Assembly (NCBI GenBank): GCA_035356975.1
Contig: DAORGW010000009.1
Location: forward strand, 1 to 31,247
From: STF1-138 sp035356975
GTDB lineage: Bacteria > Patescibacteriota > Patescibacteriia > UBA1558 > S5-K13
Reading direction: 5' to 3'
DNA length: 31,247 bases
Under the pieces are notes generated by a model that had not been told where the DNA came from, ran no database searches, and was given only the letters and a program-made list of their open reading frames with translations. Shown piece by piece: positions 8,794-16,011 of the stretch. A program made the translations under genes and the position numbers. Numbering within the stretch: position 1 is the stretch's first letter; the number at the start of each line of letters is the position of its first letter.

Positions 8794-10230
8794 ATGACAT
8801 ATAGAGAAAAATGTTTACAAAAATTTATCAAGCTTCCTCAATCAATAAGGGATCTTTTTGGTGGCAAAGAGACGATAAAACATATTGATCAAATCAATTC
8901 AGATTTTGACGTTAATATAGATTTTTTAATTATTTTATTGGCAATACAAGAATTGATGATTTACGATATAGATATTTATATCTCTAAAAAATTTAATATT
9001 GATATAGAGAAATCTAGACAGATAAGTTCGAAAATAAATGGTTTAATAATAAATCCGATAATAGATAAAATATCTAAAAATGAGATGCTTTTAGATGATT
9101 TGTTTTTACATTTTTATAATAAGAGATTTATAGAATTTGAGGAAGATCTTGAAGCTCAAAAAAGAAGTCCAGAATTTTATTTAGATATTTTACCAACTGT
9201 TTTGTCTTCAAATATTTTTTATCTATTAGACTCAGATGATGAATATAAAAAAATTATTAATGATGTGCTGATTTATTTATTGTCAGATGATAAAGATAAA
9301 AGACAAATTGAGGATTATATTTACAACAATAATCAAATTTTATTTGATAAGCCTTTTATATTGGAAGATAAACAAATAGAGTCAAATATTTCTAACTGGA
9401 TAAAGGATTATATTGGACAGTATGGTATTGATAAATACGATGATTTATTTTTATCTGAATTTGTAAACGATTCAAAAAATGCAAAAATATTAGATGAATC
9501 AGAAAAGAATATTTTATATGGAGTGCTTAAATTTTATTTAAATATTAAATTTTATCCAGAAATATTTGAAAATTTGCCCGATGATAGTTGGAATTTATTT
9601 CCAGCAGAAATGAATAAAGAAAATATTGTTGTAGAGATTCCACAGAAAAAAATATTTATTCCAGAGACAGATGATATTAAGCAAAGTATAGAGAAAATTC
9701 CAGAGAAAAAAGTTTCAAATATGGATACACTTTTAAATTCCTATAAAAATTTTGACTTAAGTTTTAAGAATTTAGAAATTCAGATTACTAAAGATCTTAA
9801 ACTAAAAAAAAGTACTGATTTAGATGAAGAATTTTTGAATTTTATAAATACAAACAAGATAAAAGAAGCAATGGTTGTTTTATCTTATGTGTGCAGTAAT
9901 AATTTGATAAACATATTTTTTAAAGATAATAAAATTCTACAAAAAGATTTTAAGAAATTTTTAGAAAATAAATTTTCAGAAGATACAATAAATAATATTA
10001 TGGAATTTTTTGGTACAGTTGAGTCAGTGAGTTTGTTTTTGCAGTTCTTATTAATAGAAAAATTGAGATTAATACCAAAAGACATGGGGCTTTTCGGAAT
10101 GTATTTAGCTAATGTATTTAAGAAATCAAAACAAGAAAAATATTTTCCTATTGTTTATGGTGATGTAAATTCCACGATGTTTATTTTTAGAGAAATAAAA
10201 GATGTCGCTGGAAAATTAGTAATAAAATAA
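8794..10230 (+). CDS. Unrecognised soluble protein of the VirB6-like cluster
   Basis: A 478-residue protein whose ATG begins one nucleotide after the stop of the VirB6-like gene, so the two are very likely translationally coupled. It has no signal peptide or clear membrane span. It is rich in Ile, Asp, Lys, Asn and Phe and looks mostly helical. A lysine/proline-containing linker around residues 280-310 separates an N-terminal region (with IDFLIILLAIQEL near residue 45) from a C-terminal helical region (~345-460). I see no catalytic motif or nucleotide-binding loop. A cytoplasmic partner of the upstream membrane protein is an inference from coupling alone; the family is not recognised. Confidence 0.7.
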   Translation: MTYREKCLQKFIKLPQSIRDLFGGKETIKHIDQINSDFDVNIDFLIILLAIQELMIYDIDIYISKKFNIDIEKSRQISSKINGLIINPIIDKISKNEMLLDDLFLHFYNKRFIEFEEDLEAQKRSPEFYLDILPTVLSSNIFYLLDSDDEYKKIINDVLIYLLSDDKDKRQIEDYIYNNNQILFDKPFILEDKQIESNISNWIKDYIGQYGIDKYDDLFLSEFVNDSKNAKILDESEKNILYGVLKFYLNIKFYPEIFENLPDDSWNLFPAEMNKENIVVEIPQKKIFIPETDDIKQSIEKIPEKKVSNMDTLLNSYKNFDLSFKNLEIQITKDLKLKKSTDLDEEFLNFINTNKIKEAMVVLSYVCSNNLINIFFKDNKILQKDFKKFLENKFSEDTINNIMEFFGTVESVSLFLQFLLIEKLRLIPKDMGLFGMYLANVFKKSKQEKYFPIVYGDVNSTMFIFREIKDVAGKLVIK

Positions 10231-10257
10231 TTCCTCACTGTAAAATTTATTATAATC

Positions 10258-10294
10258 AAAAACACGAACATTTTTTATAAATCGTGTTTTTTTA
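10258..10294. terminator. Bidirectional intrinsic terminator
   Basis: A 10-bp stem (AAAAACACGA, 10258-10267, with its complement at 10282-10291) encloses a 14-nt A+T-rich loop. A T-run follows on the plus strand and the A-run of the left arm gives Us on the minus strand. It sits between the convergent 478-aa gene and efp and can serve both. Confidence 0.7.
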
Positions 10295-10302
10295 TTAAAA
10301 AC

Positions 10303-10331
10303 GTAGAGGCGTAGCATTACTACGCCTCTAC
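10303..10331. repeat. Perfect GC-rich palindrome, REP-like
   Basis: The 12-bp arms GTAGAGGCGTAG (10303-10314) and its exact complement (10320-10331) flank a 5-nt CATTA loop. The GC content stands out sharply from the surrounding A+T-rich DNA. The GTAGAG...CTCTAC frame resembles dispersed palindromes that I recall from cyanobacterial, Bacteroidetes and some CPR genomes. No neighbouring transposase is present, and the comparison was not searched. Confidence 0.65.
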
Positions 10332-10354
10332 AAACTAAATTTTATAGTGAGGAA

Positions 10355-10915
10355 TTATTTTACTCTCTCTACGTAATCCCCGGTTTCTGTATTTACTCTT
10401 ATTGTGTCACCTTCATTTACAAATAGAGGACATTTAATTTGTGCACCAGTTTCTATTGTTACTTGTTTTGTGGCAGATCCCGCTGTATCACCTTTTATAC
10501 CCGGTGGAGCGGTAATAACTTTAAATTCCATTTTTGTTGGCAGTCCTATGTTTACTGATTTTCCATTGAATTTTAATATGTCAACTATGGTTCCTTCTCT
10601 TAAGAATTGGACCTGATCGCCAATATCTTCTTTTGAAAAAGAAAATTGTTCAAAGGTTTCTTGATCCATGAAGTTGTAATTATCGCCATCAGAATATAAG
10701 AAACTTGCTTTTGTTGTTTCTAGATTTGCTTCCTCAGCCTTATCTGATCCGGAAAAAGTTTTTTCAACAACAGAACCATTTATAAGATTTTTAAGTTTTG
10801 TGCGAAGAACAGCGCCACTTCTTGCTTGTTTTGAGTGTTGAGCTAAAACAACTTTATATGGTTGATCGTTTATGGCAATAATTTTTCCTAATTTGATTTC
10901 ACTAAAATCTAACAT
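10355..10915 (-). CDS. efp: Elongation factor P
   Basis: A 186-residue protein of normal EF-P length with its three beta-barrel domains in order: the KOW-like domain I (1-~65), the OB-fold domain II and a C-terminal OB domain. Family signatures are visible: VEKTFSGSDKAEEA, SDGDNYNFMDQETFEQ, PPGIKGDTAGSATK and the final GDYVERVK. EF-P binds between the ribosomal P and E sites and relieves stalling at consecutive prolines. The domain I loop reads KQARSGAV, with Arg32 at the tip where E. coli has the modified Lys34. In known EF-Ps with Arg at this place, EarP rhamnosylates it, but many bacteria have unmodified or otherwise modified forms. It converges with the 478-aa gene upstream and its stop lies in the shared inverted repeat. 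Confidence 0.97.
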   Translation of the reverse strand: MLDFSEIKLGKIIAINDQPYKVVLAQHSKQARSGAVLRTKLKNLINGSVVEKTFSGSDKAEEANLETTKASFLYSDGDNYNFMDQETFEQFSFSKEDIGDQVQFLREGTIVDILKFNGKSVNIGLPTKMEFKVITAPPGIKGDTAGSATKQVTIETGAQIKCPLFVNEGDTIRVNTETGDYVERVK

Positions 10916-10929
10916 ATTGTTTGTGTTTC

Positions 10930-10973
10930 AGGTTTTAGATTTTAGGTTTTAGAATTTCTGAAATCTAAAAACT
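10930..10973 (-). repeat. Short repeats able to form alternative hairpins in the efp leader
   Basis: A TTTTAGA-type unit occurs at about 10933 and 10947, with a complementary copy at about 10961-10973. The complementary copy can pair with either of the others: 12 of 13 bp with the distal copy, or 7 plus 3 bp with the nearer copy and a CTG loop. The unit lies 15-60 nt upstream of the efp ATG in transcript orientation. Either simple A+T-rich repeats or a leader switch could explain it. Confidence 0.4.
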
Positions 10974-11009
10974 AAAGCCCGAAAATTTATTAATTATCTT
11001 ATTAATAAA

Positions 11010-11034
11010 CCCAACCGTGGAAATCCAGATTGGG
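11010..11034 (-). terminator. Terminator of the rpsF-ssb-rpsR operon
   Basis: Read on the minus strand, CCCAATC pairs with GGTTGGG (one G-U), and TGG/CCA stacks above a one-base bulge with an ATTT loop, followed by TTTATT. It lies 24 nt after the rpsR stop and separates that operon from efp. Confidence 0.65.
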
Positions 11035-11057
11035 CCTATAAATGCTTAAAAAAATAT

Positions 11058-11279
11058 TTATTTTGTATATGGAAGAAGCGCCATGAATCTTGCTCTTTTT
11101 ATAGCTATCTCTAATTTTCTTTGATGGGCTGAGCAAACTCCACTTCTTTTTTTTGGAACTATTTTTGCATAAGAACTTGTGAATCTTTGAATTGTTTGTG
11201 TATCTTTAAAATCAATAAAATCCACATTGTTGTGGCAAAAATGACAATATTTTTTCTTATTCATTGTTGTTTTTTGCAT
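11058..11279 (-). CDS. rpsR: 30S ribosomal protein bS18
   Basis: The C-terminal signature VPKKRSGVCSAHQRKLEIAI...ARFMALLPYTK is typical of bS18, which pairs with bS6 on the 30S platform. From the chosen ATG at 11279 the protein has 73 residues; a start at 11264 (MNKKKYC) is also possible. The upstream in-frame ATG at 11303 would overlap ssb by 20 nt and is less likely. It keeps a CxxC (CHFC) near the N-terminus and CxxH later (CSAH), matching the zinc-binding 'C+' form known for several ribosomal proteins. It is third in the minus-strand rpsF-ssb-rpsR operon. In many bacteria rplI follows; here a terminator does. Confidence 0.95.
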   Translation of the reverse strand: MQKTTMNKKKYCHFCHNNVDFIDFKDTQTIQRFTSSYAKIVPKKRSGVCSAHQRKLEIAIKRARFMALLPYTK

Positions 11280-11283
11280 AGTT

Positions 11284-11706
11284 TTAAAATGGTATATCTT
11301 CAATGTTTATTTCTTCTTCATCTGCTTCAGATGTTTTTGCATCTGGAGTATTATCTTTGGTTGGTATAGAATCTCCACCCTTTGAATCAAGCATTATCAT
11401 ATTATCAGCAATTATTTCAGTTCTGTATTTTTTGTTTCCATTTTGATCTTCCCAGCTTCTTGTTTGTAGTCTTCCTTCTATATAAACCTTACTTCCCTTT
11501 TTTAGGTATTGTGCTATTATTTCGGCTAATTTTCTCCAAGCAACTATGTTATGAAATTCTGCTTTTTCTTGTTTTTGTCCGTTTGCATCACTCCAGGTGT
11601 AATTTGTTGCAACAGTTAATGTTACGACTGTTTGTCCGTTTGGAGTTGTGCGAGATTCTGGATCAGCAGTTAATCTTCCTATTATTGTAGCTTTGTTTAA
11701 ATCCAT
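11284..11706 (-). CDS. ssb: Single-stranded DNA-binding protein
   Basis: A 140-residue protein with an OB fold at residues ~1-108: MDLNKATIIGRLTADPE opening, FHNIVAWRKLAEI, and YIEGRLQTRSWEDQNG. A short acidic, flexible linker follows, ending EEINIEDIPF, the conserved tip that docks repair and replication partners. It coats single-stranded DNA during replication, recombination and repair. It lies 28 nt after rpsF and a few bases before rpsR, the classic S6-SSB-S18 arrangement, which couples expression to ribosomal protein synthesis. Confidence 0.97.
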   Translation of the reverse strand: MDLNKATIIGRLTADPESRTTPNGQTVVTLTVATNYTWSDANGQKQEKAEFHNIVAWRKLAEIIAQYLKKGSKVYIEGRLQTRSWEDQNGNKKYRTEIIADNMIMLDSKGGDSIPTKDNTPDAKTSEADEEEINIEDIPF

Positions 11707-11734
11707 ATAATTTTATTTTAAATGTTAAAACAAT

Positions 11735-12316
11735 TTAAAATTCATCTTTATTTAGTATCTCATCTAATTTTTTATCAAGATCATCTGATTGTTTTATTTC
11801 TTCTTCTTGGATTGTTTCTTGGATTTTTTCTGTTTCCGTTTCTTTTTCTGGCTCTGGTTCTACTTCATTTTTTTCTGTTTCTGATCTTTCTTCTTTTTTA
11901 TCTTCCTCTTTTTTTTCTGCTTTTTCTTTGTGTGATTTTTCTTCTTTTCTTTGTTGTGGCATTTTTTCAGTAGATTTTAATTCTGTTTGATCTTTAACGT
12001 TTTCAGGCTTTATCTGAGCAATATTTCTTGGTTTTGTTACGATTAAGTATCTTAATATATTTTTATTAAGTTTTAAATCTTTTTCTATTGATTTTAAAGA
12101 ATTTGGTTCAGAATCAAATTCAATAACAAAATATGTGCCTCTTTGGCTTTTTTTGATTTCGTAGCTAAGTTTTTTTCTGCCCAATTCTTGGCAGTAATTT
12201 ACTTCAGCGCCACTTGTCTTCATAGAAGTCTGAATTTCTTCAGTTATTCTATTATTTTCTGTATCAGGGATGTTCCCATCAACAATAAAGGTTAATTCAT
12301 AGTGTGATTTACTCAT
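11735..12316 (-). CDS. rpsF: 30S ribosomal protein bS6 with long charged C-terminal extension
   Basis: Residues ~1-100 form the bS6 ferredoxin-like fold: HYELTFIVDGNIPD at the start, ELGRKKLSYEIKKSQRGTYFVIEF and LNKNILRYLIVTKP. bS6 binds 16S rRNA with bS18. The total length is 193 residues against about 95-135 in most bacteria. The extra ~90 residues are almost wholly Lys, Glu, Gln, Asp and Thr, with a Lys/Glu-rich stretch followed by an acidic Glu/Pro/Thr stretch, and are probably disordered or a single helix. This tail has no stop or frameshift scar and keeps the same codon bias, so it is a real extension. First gene of its operon, with a good promoter 36 nt upstream. Confidence 0.95.
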   Translation of the reverse strand: MSKSHYELTFIVDGNIPDTENNRITEEIQTSMKTSGAEVNYCQELGRKKLSYEIKKSQRGTYFVIEFDSEPNSLKSIEKDLKLNKNILRYLIVTKPRNIAQIKPENVKDQTELKSTEKMPQQRKEEKSHKEKAEKKEEDKKEERSETEKNEVEPEPEKETETEKIQETIQEEEIKQSDDLDKKLDEILNKDEF

Positions 12317-12351
12317 TGTTTTGTTGTTTCTAAAAATTTAAGCTTAATAAG

Positions 12352-12380
12352 AATTTAGCATTAAAAAACATAAAAGTCAA
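12352..12380 (-). promoter_or_regulatory. Sigma70-type promoter of rpsF-ssb-rpsR
   Basis: On the minus strand TTGACT (12380-12375) is separated by exactly 17 nt from TAAATT (12357-12352), which is preceded by TGC, an extended -10. The expected start of transcription is about 30 nt before the rpsF ATG. Confidence 0.7.
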
Positions 12381-12412
12381 CCCCAATCAGATTATTTGTA
12401 TATTTTTAGATT

Positions 12413-12441
12413 TTTCAATTATACTTATTAAATGCTATAAT
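12413..12441 (+). promoter_or_regulatory. Promoter upstream of the small protein-gpmI operon
   Basis: A perfect TATAAT (12436-12441) preceded by TGC (extended -10) has a weak -35 candidate TTTCAA at 17-nt spacing. The leader to the ATG at 12467 would be about 19 nt. Divergent from the rpsF promoter. Confidence 0.5.
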
Positions 12442-12466
12442 AATATAGTAATTAATATTAAATAAT

Positions 12467-12727
12467 ATGGAAGAAATAAAACAAAAATCAGTAGAATGGT
12501 ATTTTCAAGAATTAAATGTTCCAGAAGATAAGAAAGAAAGGGTTTTAATGGGTATTACTGATATGGTTTATAAGTTAAATAAAAGAATAGTAGAGCTTGA
12601 AAAAGAAGGAGATGAATATAAAAGAAAAGAACTTCTAAAAATAATTGATGAAAGGAATGCTCTTATAAAAGAAAAAATAAATCAAATTTTAGAAGGCAGG
12701 GAAGATAAAATTATATATGACTACTAA
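12467..12727 (+). CDS. Small helical protein of unknown function, upstream of gpmI
   Basis: An 86-residue, highly charged, predicted all-helical protein. The ...DMVYKLNKRIVELEKEGDEY... segment and the Lys/Glu-rich second half look like a helical hairpin or coiled coil. There is no signal peptide or membrane span. It starts about 19 nt after a probable transcription start and overlaps gpmI by 11 nt in another frame, so translation is probably coupled. Its codon use matches its neighbours. I do not recognise the family; a link to GpmI rests on the overlap alone. Confidence 0.7.
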   Translation: MEEIKQKSVEWYFQELNVPEDKKERVLMGITDMVYKLNKRIVELEKEGDEYKRKELLKIIDERNALIKEKINQILEGREDKIIYDY

Positions 12728-14297
12728 ACCAGTTGCTCTTATAATTTTGGATGGTTGGGGTGTGTATCGCCCATCTATTGGAAATGCTATAACACTAGCA
12801 GATGTTTCTTATTGGCGTGAACTTATAAAAAATTATCCTAACTTTTTATTACAAGCGTCTGGAGAGGCGGTCGGGCTTCCATATGGAGAAATGGGGAATT
12901 CAGAAGTAGGACATCTGACAATTGGTTCAGGACAAATAGTTTTACAAAGTTTAAATAGAATCAATAAAAAAATATTAGATGGTTCTTTTTTTGAAAATGA
13001 ATCAATTTTAAAAGCGATTGATCATGTGAAGAAGAACAAAAGCTCGCTTCATTTTTTGGGATTATTGGGAACTGGAGGAGTTCATTCATATGAAGCCCAC
13101 CTAGAATCACTTATAAAATTAGCCTGTGATAAAGAGGTAGATAAAATTTATTTACACCTATTTTTAGATGGTAGAGATACAGCAAAAAACAAAGGTATAG
13201 ATTTTCTAAGAGGATTACAAAAAACTTTAAATATATATGGTTGCGGAAAAGTTGCAACATTGTCTGGTAGATTTTACGGAATGGATAGAAATAATAATTG
13301 GGATAGAATTAAACTATCTTATGATGCAATTTTTCACGGAGAGTCAAAAGAGTCATTTGATGATCCAGTTTTAGCAGTTCAATCTTCTTATGCAAAAAAT
13401 ATTTATGATGAGGAATTTAAACCAGTTGTAATAAAAGAGAATGGAAATCCAATAGCACAAATTACTGACAATGATGCAATTATATTTTTTAATTTCAGAG
13501 CAGATAGAGCAAGACAAATAACAAAAGCCATTGTACTTGATGATTTTATGGAATTTGATAGGGGAGCAAGACCTAAAAATATTTTTATGGTAACTTTTAC
13601 GGAATATGAATCTGGGTTACCAGTTGAAATTGCATTTAAAAGACAGGAAATAAGTGGTACTTTATCGGAAATTGTAAGTTTGAATGGTCTAAAGCAATTG
13701 CATATTGCAGAGACAGAAAAATATGCTCATGTGACTTTCTTTTTTAATGGATTAAAAGAGGAAAAACTAGAAAACGAAGAAAGAATTTTAATTCCATCTC
13801 CATCCGTTGATTCATATGATCAAAAACCAGAAATGTCAGCAAATGAAATTTGTAGATCATTAAAAGAAAATTTATCAAAAGATAATTTTGATTTTTATGT
13901 TATAAATTTTGCTAATCCAGATATGGTTGGTCATACGGGAAATTTAAATGCTTCAGTCAAAGCCGTTGAGGTGGTTGATAATTGTTTGTCTGAAATTATT
14001 CCTCTGATTTTAGAAAAAGATGGAACAGCAATAATAACAGCTGATCATGGAAATGTTGAAGAAGTGATTGATTTAAAAAATGGAGAAATTAACAAAGAAC
14101 ATAGTAATTTTCCAGTCCCACTTTTAATTATTAATAATTCATTCAGAGGTAAAAATGATGGAGTTAGTCTAGAAAATATGTATAAAATGAAAATCTCGGG
14201 TGTTTTATCAGATATAGCACCGACAGTTTTATCTTTTTTAAATTTAAAATCTGGTTCACAAATGAAAGGTATTAATCTAGCTAAATTAATAAAATAA
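12717..14297 (+). CDS. gpmI: 2,3-bisphosphoglycerate-independent phosphoglycerate mutase
   Basis: A 526-residue enzyme of normal family length that interconverts 3- and 2-phosphoglycerate in glycolysis using two metal ions (usually Mn). Visible signatures: LDGWG at 11-15, the catalytic Ser62 in MGNSEVGH, LDGRDTAKNKG, SGRFYGMDRNNNWDR, FNFRADRARQ, FANPDMVGHTGN, TADHGNVEE and EHSNFPVPLL. Both the alkaline-phosphatase-like core and the inserted transferase domain are present. It is the second gene of an operon starting at 12467. The ATG at 12717 overlaps the preceding gene. Presence of lower glycolysis fits the reduced fermentative metabolism of this lineage. Confidence 0.97.
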   Translation: MTTKPVALIILDGWGVYRPSIGNAITLADVSYWRELIKNYPNFLLQASGEAVGLPYGEMGNSEVGHLTIGSGQIVLQSLNRINKKILDGSFFENESILKAIDHVKKNKSSLHFLGLLGTGGVHSYEAHLESLIKLACDKEVDKIYLHLFLDGRDTAKNKGIDFLRGLQKTLNIYGCGKVATLSGRFYGMDRNNNWDRIKLSYDAIFHGESKESFDDPVLAVQSSYAKNIYDEEFKPVVIKENGNPIAQITDNDAIIFFNFRADRARQITKAIVLDDFMEFDRGARPKNIFMVTFTEYESGLPVEIAFKRQEISGTLSEIVSLNGLKQLHIAETEKYAHVTFFFNGLKEEKLENEERILIPSPSVDSYDQKPEMSANEICRSLKENLSKDNFDFYVINFANPDMVGHTGNLNASVKAVEVVDNCLSEIIPLILEKDGTAIITADHGNVEEVIDLKNGEINKEHSNFPVPLLIINNSFRGKNDGVSLENMYKMKISGVLSDIAPTVLSFLNLKSGSQMKGINLAKLIK

Positions 14298-14376
14298 TCT
14301 TATAAATTATATTTAAATTTATTAGACGATTTTATTTTTTAGGTAAAATTTCTAAATTTATAAACAGTATAAAAAT

Positions 14377-15246
14377 ATGAACAATAAAGATAATAAAAAA
14401 ATATTAAAAGGATTTAATAAAAAAAATCTATTTATTTTGCCATTTGATCATAGAAATTTTTTTGTTGATCTTTTTGGATTTGGTAAAAAATTAAAAAAAG
14501 AAGAAATAAAAATAATCTCAGATATTAAACAAGTTATTTATGAAGGATTTTTATTTGCATATAAAACTTCTAAATATAAAAAATTCATGGGAATTTTAAT
14601 TGATGAAAAATTTGGAAAGCCAATTATTAATGATGCAAAAAAGAAAAAAATAATTTTATCTATCTCAACTGAAAAAAGCGGGAAAGAATTTTTTGATTTT
14701 GAATATGGTAAAAATTTTAAAAATCATATTATAAAAAACAAACCTACTTTTGTAAAAATTTTAATAAGATATGATTATAGAAAAAATAACAAAATTCAAC
14801 TGAAAAAAATGAAAGTTTTGTATGATTTTTGTGTGAACAATAAAATTGATTTGCTTTTAGAGCTTTTAACTCCAAATGTGAAGAATAAATCATTTTTTAC
14901 AAAAAGGGCAGTTGAAGAAATTTTATCATATGGAATTTTTCCTTTAATTTGGAAGATAGAGGGTTATGAAAAAAAATCTGATTGGCACGATATTATAAAT
15001 TCTATTAAGATTTATCAGAAAAATCCTAAAATTATAATGCTTGGTAGGGGTGAATCAAAAAATTTGATCAAAAAATGGATTAAATCAGCAAAAGAATTTA
15101 GTGATATAATAGGGTTTGCTGTCGGGAGAACCATTTTTTTAGATGCAGTAAAAGATTTTTACAGAAAAAAAATTACAAGAGAATCTGCTATAAAAAAAAT
15201 AGCTAAAAATTACGAAGAAATAATTAATTTATGGACAAAAATATGA
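14377..15246 (+). CDS. DUF2090 / IolC-type aldolase-like TIM-barrel protein
   Basis: A 289-residue protein whose motifs follow the DUF2090 domain found at the C-terminus of IolC-type 5-dehydro-2-deoxyphosphogluconokinase and in stand-alone proteins: LFILPFDHRNFF near the start, LIDEKFGKPIIND, VKILIRYDY, LLLELLTP, FPLIWKIEGYE, IIMLGRGES and IGFAVGRTIFLDAVKDFY. These suit a class I aldolase-like TIM barrel for a phosphorylated sugar acid, but the substrate cannot be read from the sequence. It is very Lys-rich (runs of AAA codons), even for this window. It follows gpmI by 79 nt and overlaps the ZIP gene in an ATGA junction at 15243. The aldolase activity is inferred from family. Confidence 0.75.
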   Translation: MNNKDNKKILKGFNKKNLFILPFDHRNFFVDLFGFGKKLKKEEIKIISDIKQVIYEGFLFAYKTSKYKKFMGILIDEKFGKPIINDAKKKKIILSISTEKSGKEFFDFEYGKNFKNHIIKNKPTFVKILIRYDYRKNNKIQLKKMKVLYDFCVNNKIDLLLELLTPNVKNKSFFTKRAVEEILSYGIFPLIWKIEGYEKKSDWHDIINSIKIYQKNPKIIMLGRGESKNLIKKWIKSAKEFSDIIGFAVGRTIFLDAVKDFYRKKITRESAIKKIAKNYEEIINLWTKI

Positions 15247-15971
15247 GTACATTTTTTTGGATAATAGTTTCTACACTAAGTATTTCAATTATTTCTATAA
15301 TAGGGGTAATAACTCTTTTATTTAATGAAAAAATTTTAAAAAGAATAATTCTTTTACTTGTAGCTTTTTCTGCCGGAGCATTACTAGGTGGAGCATTTTT
15401 TCATTTAATTCCAGAATCAATTGAGATTTTTGGGGTAAATAATAATGTTTTCTTATATATAATAATAGGATTTTCTATATTTTTTCTTTTAGAACAATTT
15501 ATTCATTGGCATCATTGTCATAAAACACCATCAGAACACAAAGAACCATTTACATATTTAGTTATTATGGCAGACACTATTCATAATTTTTTAGATGGAA
15601 TAATAATTGGGTCGTCTTTTCTTGTTGATATAAGACTCGGTATAACTACATGGATAGTTGTTGCGCTTCACGAAATTCCACAAGAGTTGGGGGATTTTGG
15701 AGTCTTAATTCACGGGGGTTGGAAAAAAACAAAAGCATTATTATTTAATTTCACATCGTCTTTGTCTGTTGTGTTGGGTGGAATAATTTCTTATTTCTTC
15801 TTAAAAGAAAAAGACGTTTTTTTCTTATTGCCACTTGCAGCAGGAAGTTTTATATATATTGCATCATCTGATTTAATTCCAGAAATTAAAACACATCCAA
15901 GGTTAAAAGAGGGTTTACTTCATTTTTCATTTTTTATAATCGGTGTATTATTTGTATTTTTATTAAAATAA
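15243..15971 (+). CDS. ZIP-family divalent metal transporter
   Basis: A polytopic protein of about 242 residues with seven or eight hydrophobic segments. The metal-site motifs are intact: HNFLDG (nt 15582) in one helix and HEIPQELGD (nt 15669) in the next, as in bacterial ZIP transporters for zinc, iron or manganese. A His-rich stretch HWHHCHKTPSEH in the variable loop (about nt 15509-15540) could bind metal or act as a sensor. ZIP proteins move metal into the cytoplasm. I chose the ATG at 15243 because it overlaps the preceding TGA as ATGA; the in-frame ATG at 15231 would give four more residues. Specificity is unknown. Confidence 0.9.
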   Translation: MSTFFWIIVSTLSISIISIIGVITLLFNEKILKRIILLLVAFSAGALLGGAFFHLIPESIEIFGVNNNVFLYIIIGFSIFFLLEQFIHWHHCHKTPSEHKEPFTYLVIMADTIHNFLDGIIIGSSFLVDIRLGITTWIVVALHEIPQELGDFGVLIHGGWKKTKALLFNFTSSLSVVLGGIISYFFLKEKDVFFLLPLAAGSFIYIASSDLIPEIKTHPRLKEGLLHFSFFIIGVLFVFLLK

Positions 15972-16011
15972 TTGATAATTTTATTTATTTTAAAATTAAA
16001 ATTTAAAAATT

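Larger units (their letters stand above)
10223..10362. repeat. Long nested inverted repeat between convergent genes
   Basis: Two 27-nt arms (10223-10249 and 10336-10362) are inverse complements with a single difference that would form a G-U pair in RNA. Each arm contains the last codons of a gene: the upstream 478-aa protein ends ...K-stop in the left arm and efp ends ...K-stop in the right arm. Two further perfect hairpins lie inside. The arms suggest that this is one unit, either a palindromic mobile element or an inverted duplication of a bidirectional terminator. Confidence 0.8.

Noticed and set aside
11722..11973. 83-aa plus-strand Leu/Phe-rich reading frame that looks like membrane helices
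   Set aside because: It is the complement of the Lys/Glu-rich tail of rpsF; reversed Lys/Glu codons give Phe/Leu/Ser runs.
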